Part shown: in pieces, positions 14,216-14,682 of the stretch | How the letters are laid out: each line of letters starts with the position of its first letter | Numbering within the stretch: position 1 is the stretch's first letter | Source of the DNA: an uncultured Caulobacteraceae bacterium | GTDB lineage: Bacteria; Pseudomonadota; Alphaproteobacteria; Caulobacterales; TH1-2 | Length of the DNA stretch: 14,682 nucleotides | Assembly (NCBI GenBank): GCA_937967425.1 | Contig: CALBST010000251.1 | Span: 1-14,682, forward strand | Reading direction: 5' to 3' | Notes under the pieces: model-generated | What the model saw: only the letters and a program-made list of their open reading frames with translations | Told to the model about the DNA's origin: nothing | The model's database searches: none | Position numbers and translations under genes: made by a program

Positions 14216-14682
14216 ATGCTCGAAGGACTGAAGATCATCGAGATGGCCACCTATGTGGCCGCCCCCGGCGCTGGCGGCATCATGGCTGACTGGGGCGCCG
14301 ATGTGATCAAGGTCGAACCGCCCGGCGGCGATCCGATCCGGATGTTCTTCTCTTCACTCGGCGTCGAGGAGCAGATGAACCCGGTCTTCGACATGGACAA
14401 TCGCGGCAAACGCGGCGTGATCCTCGACACCTCGAAGCCCGCCGGCCGCGATGCACTTCTGAGATTGCTCGACGGCGCCGATGTCTTTCTCACCAACGTC
14501 CGCCCCGGCGGTTTGGCGCGCGCAGGGCTCGATCCAGACACCGTGCTGAAGCGCTGTCCGAACCTCATTTATACAACGCTTACCGGCTATGGCCTCGAAG
14601 GCCCCGACGCCGATCGGCCGGGCATGGATCAGGCGGCGTTCTGGGCGCGCTCGGGCCTTGCCGCGATGTTTCGTCCGAAGGG
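14216..14682 (+). CDS. Family III CoA-transferase (CaiB/BaiF type), cut by window end
   Basis: The first 155 codons of a cytosolic CoA-transferase of the CaiB/BaiF/formyl-CoA-transferase family, which moves CoA between carboxylic acids. The protein opens MLEGLKIIEMATYVAAPGAG, with GIMADWGADVIKVEPPGGDPIR (21-42), the standard N-terminal block. LLDGADVFLTNVRPGGLARAGL (84-105) and LIYTTLTGYGLEGP (117-130) follow in order. Asp138 in RPGMDQAAFWARSGL aligns with the family's catalytic Asp, normally in a GYD or GHD context, so this enzyme looks active. The ATG at 14216 has a GGAGGG ribosome site 9 bases upstream. There is no stop before 14682, so the C-terminal half (family length is about 380-400 residues) lies outside. 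The substrate cannot be judged. Confidence 0.92.
   Translation, partial: MLEGLKIIEMATYVAAPGAGGIMADWGADVIKVEPPGGDPIRMFFSSLGVEEQMNPVFDMDNRGKRGVILDTSKPAGRDALLRLLDGADVFLTNVRPGGLARAGLDPDTVLKRCPNLIYTTLTGYGLEGPDADRPGMDQAAFWARSGLAAMFRPK

Noticed and set aside
14251..14568. A 105-codon minus-strand open frame
   Set aside because: It is the antisense shadow of the CoA-transferase, whose plus frame carries all expected motifs up to the window end.
1..14682. CRISPR arrays, insertion sequences and toxin-antitoxin pairs
   Set aside because: No regularly spaced repeats, transposase motifs or paired small genes were seen on reading both strands.

Overview
The window reads as chromosomal DNA of a high-GC alphaproteobacterium, most plausibly in or near the Caulobacterales / Hyphomonadaceae. 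That placement rests on the DUF2336-family protein, the stand-alone HPt protein and the overall base composition. It is inference; no 16S or other decisive marker is present. Fourteen protein genes (one cut by the right edge) and one tRNA fill the window densely. There is no gene-free stretch longer than about 160 bases, and I saw no insertion sequence, CRISPR array, integrase or other sign of a mobile element.

Left block (24-4136, all minus strand). Transcription runs from a proline-rich protein with two tandem N-acetylmuramidase (DUF3380-type) domains, through methionyl-tRNA synthetase (metG) and a GNAT acetyltransferase whose GTG start overlaps the metG stop codon, to a small three-helix membrane protein. 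Spacings of 45, -4 and 82 bases suggest one operon or two. A plus-strand tRNA-Thr(TGT) follows at 4298-4370, then a plus-strand lipoprotein cytochrome c.

Middle block (4960-10788, all minus strand). This runs from a class II aldolase/adducin protein, through an overlapping secreted protein of unknown function, to an RND efflux pair (periplasmic adaptor, then an HAE1-type inner-membrane pump). No outer-membrane channel gene or adjacent regulator is visible. The pump gene and the cytochrome gene meet tail to tail with directly abutting stop codons.

Right block (10868-14682). Plus-strand NAD kinase is followed by an HPt phosphotransfer protein and by a protein that I read as a degenerate, probably non-catalytic EAL-domain relative. 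The last overlaps tail to tail, by four bases, a minus-strand DUF2336 protein. Divergent from that is the start of a CaiB/BaiF family III CoA-transferase that runs off the window.

Most of the window is ordinary housekeeping and transport. The least ordinary parts are the EAL-like pseudoenzyme beside HPt and DUF2336 genes, the double-domain muramidase without a classical signal peptide, and the secreted orphan overlapping the aldolase gene. I found no clearly unprecedented system; the HPt / EAL-like / DUF2336 cluster is the best candidate for something undescribed.
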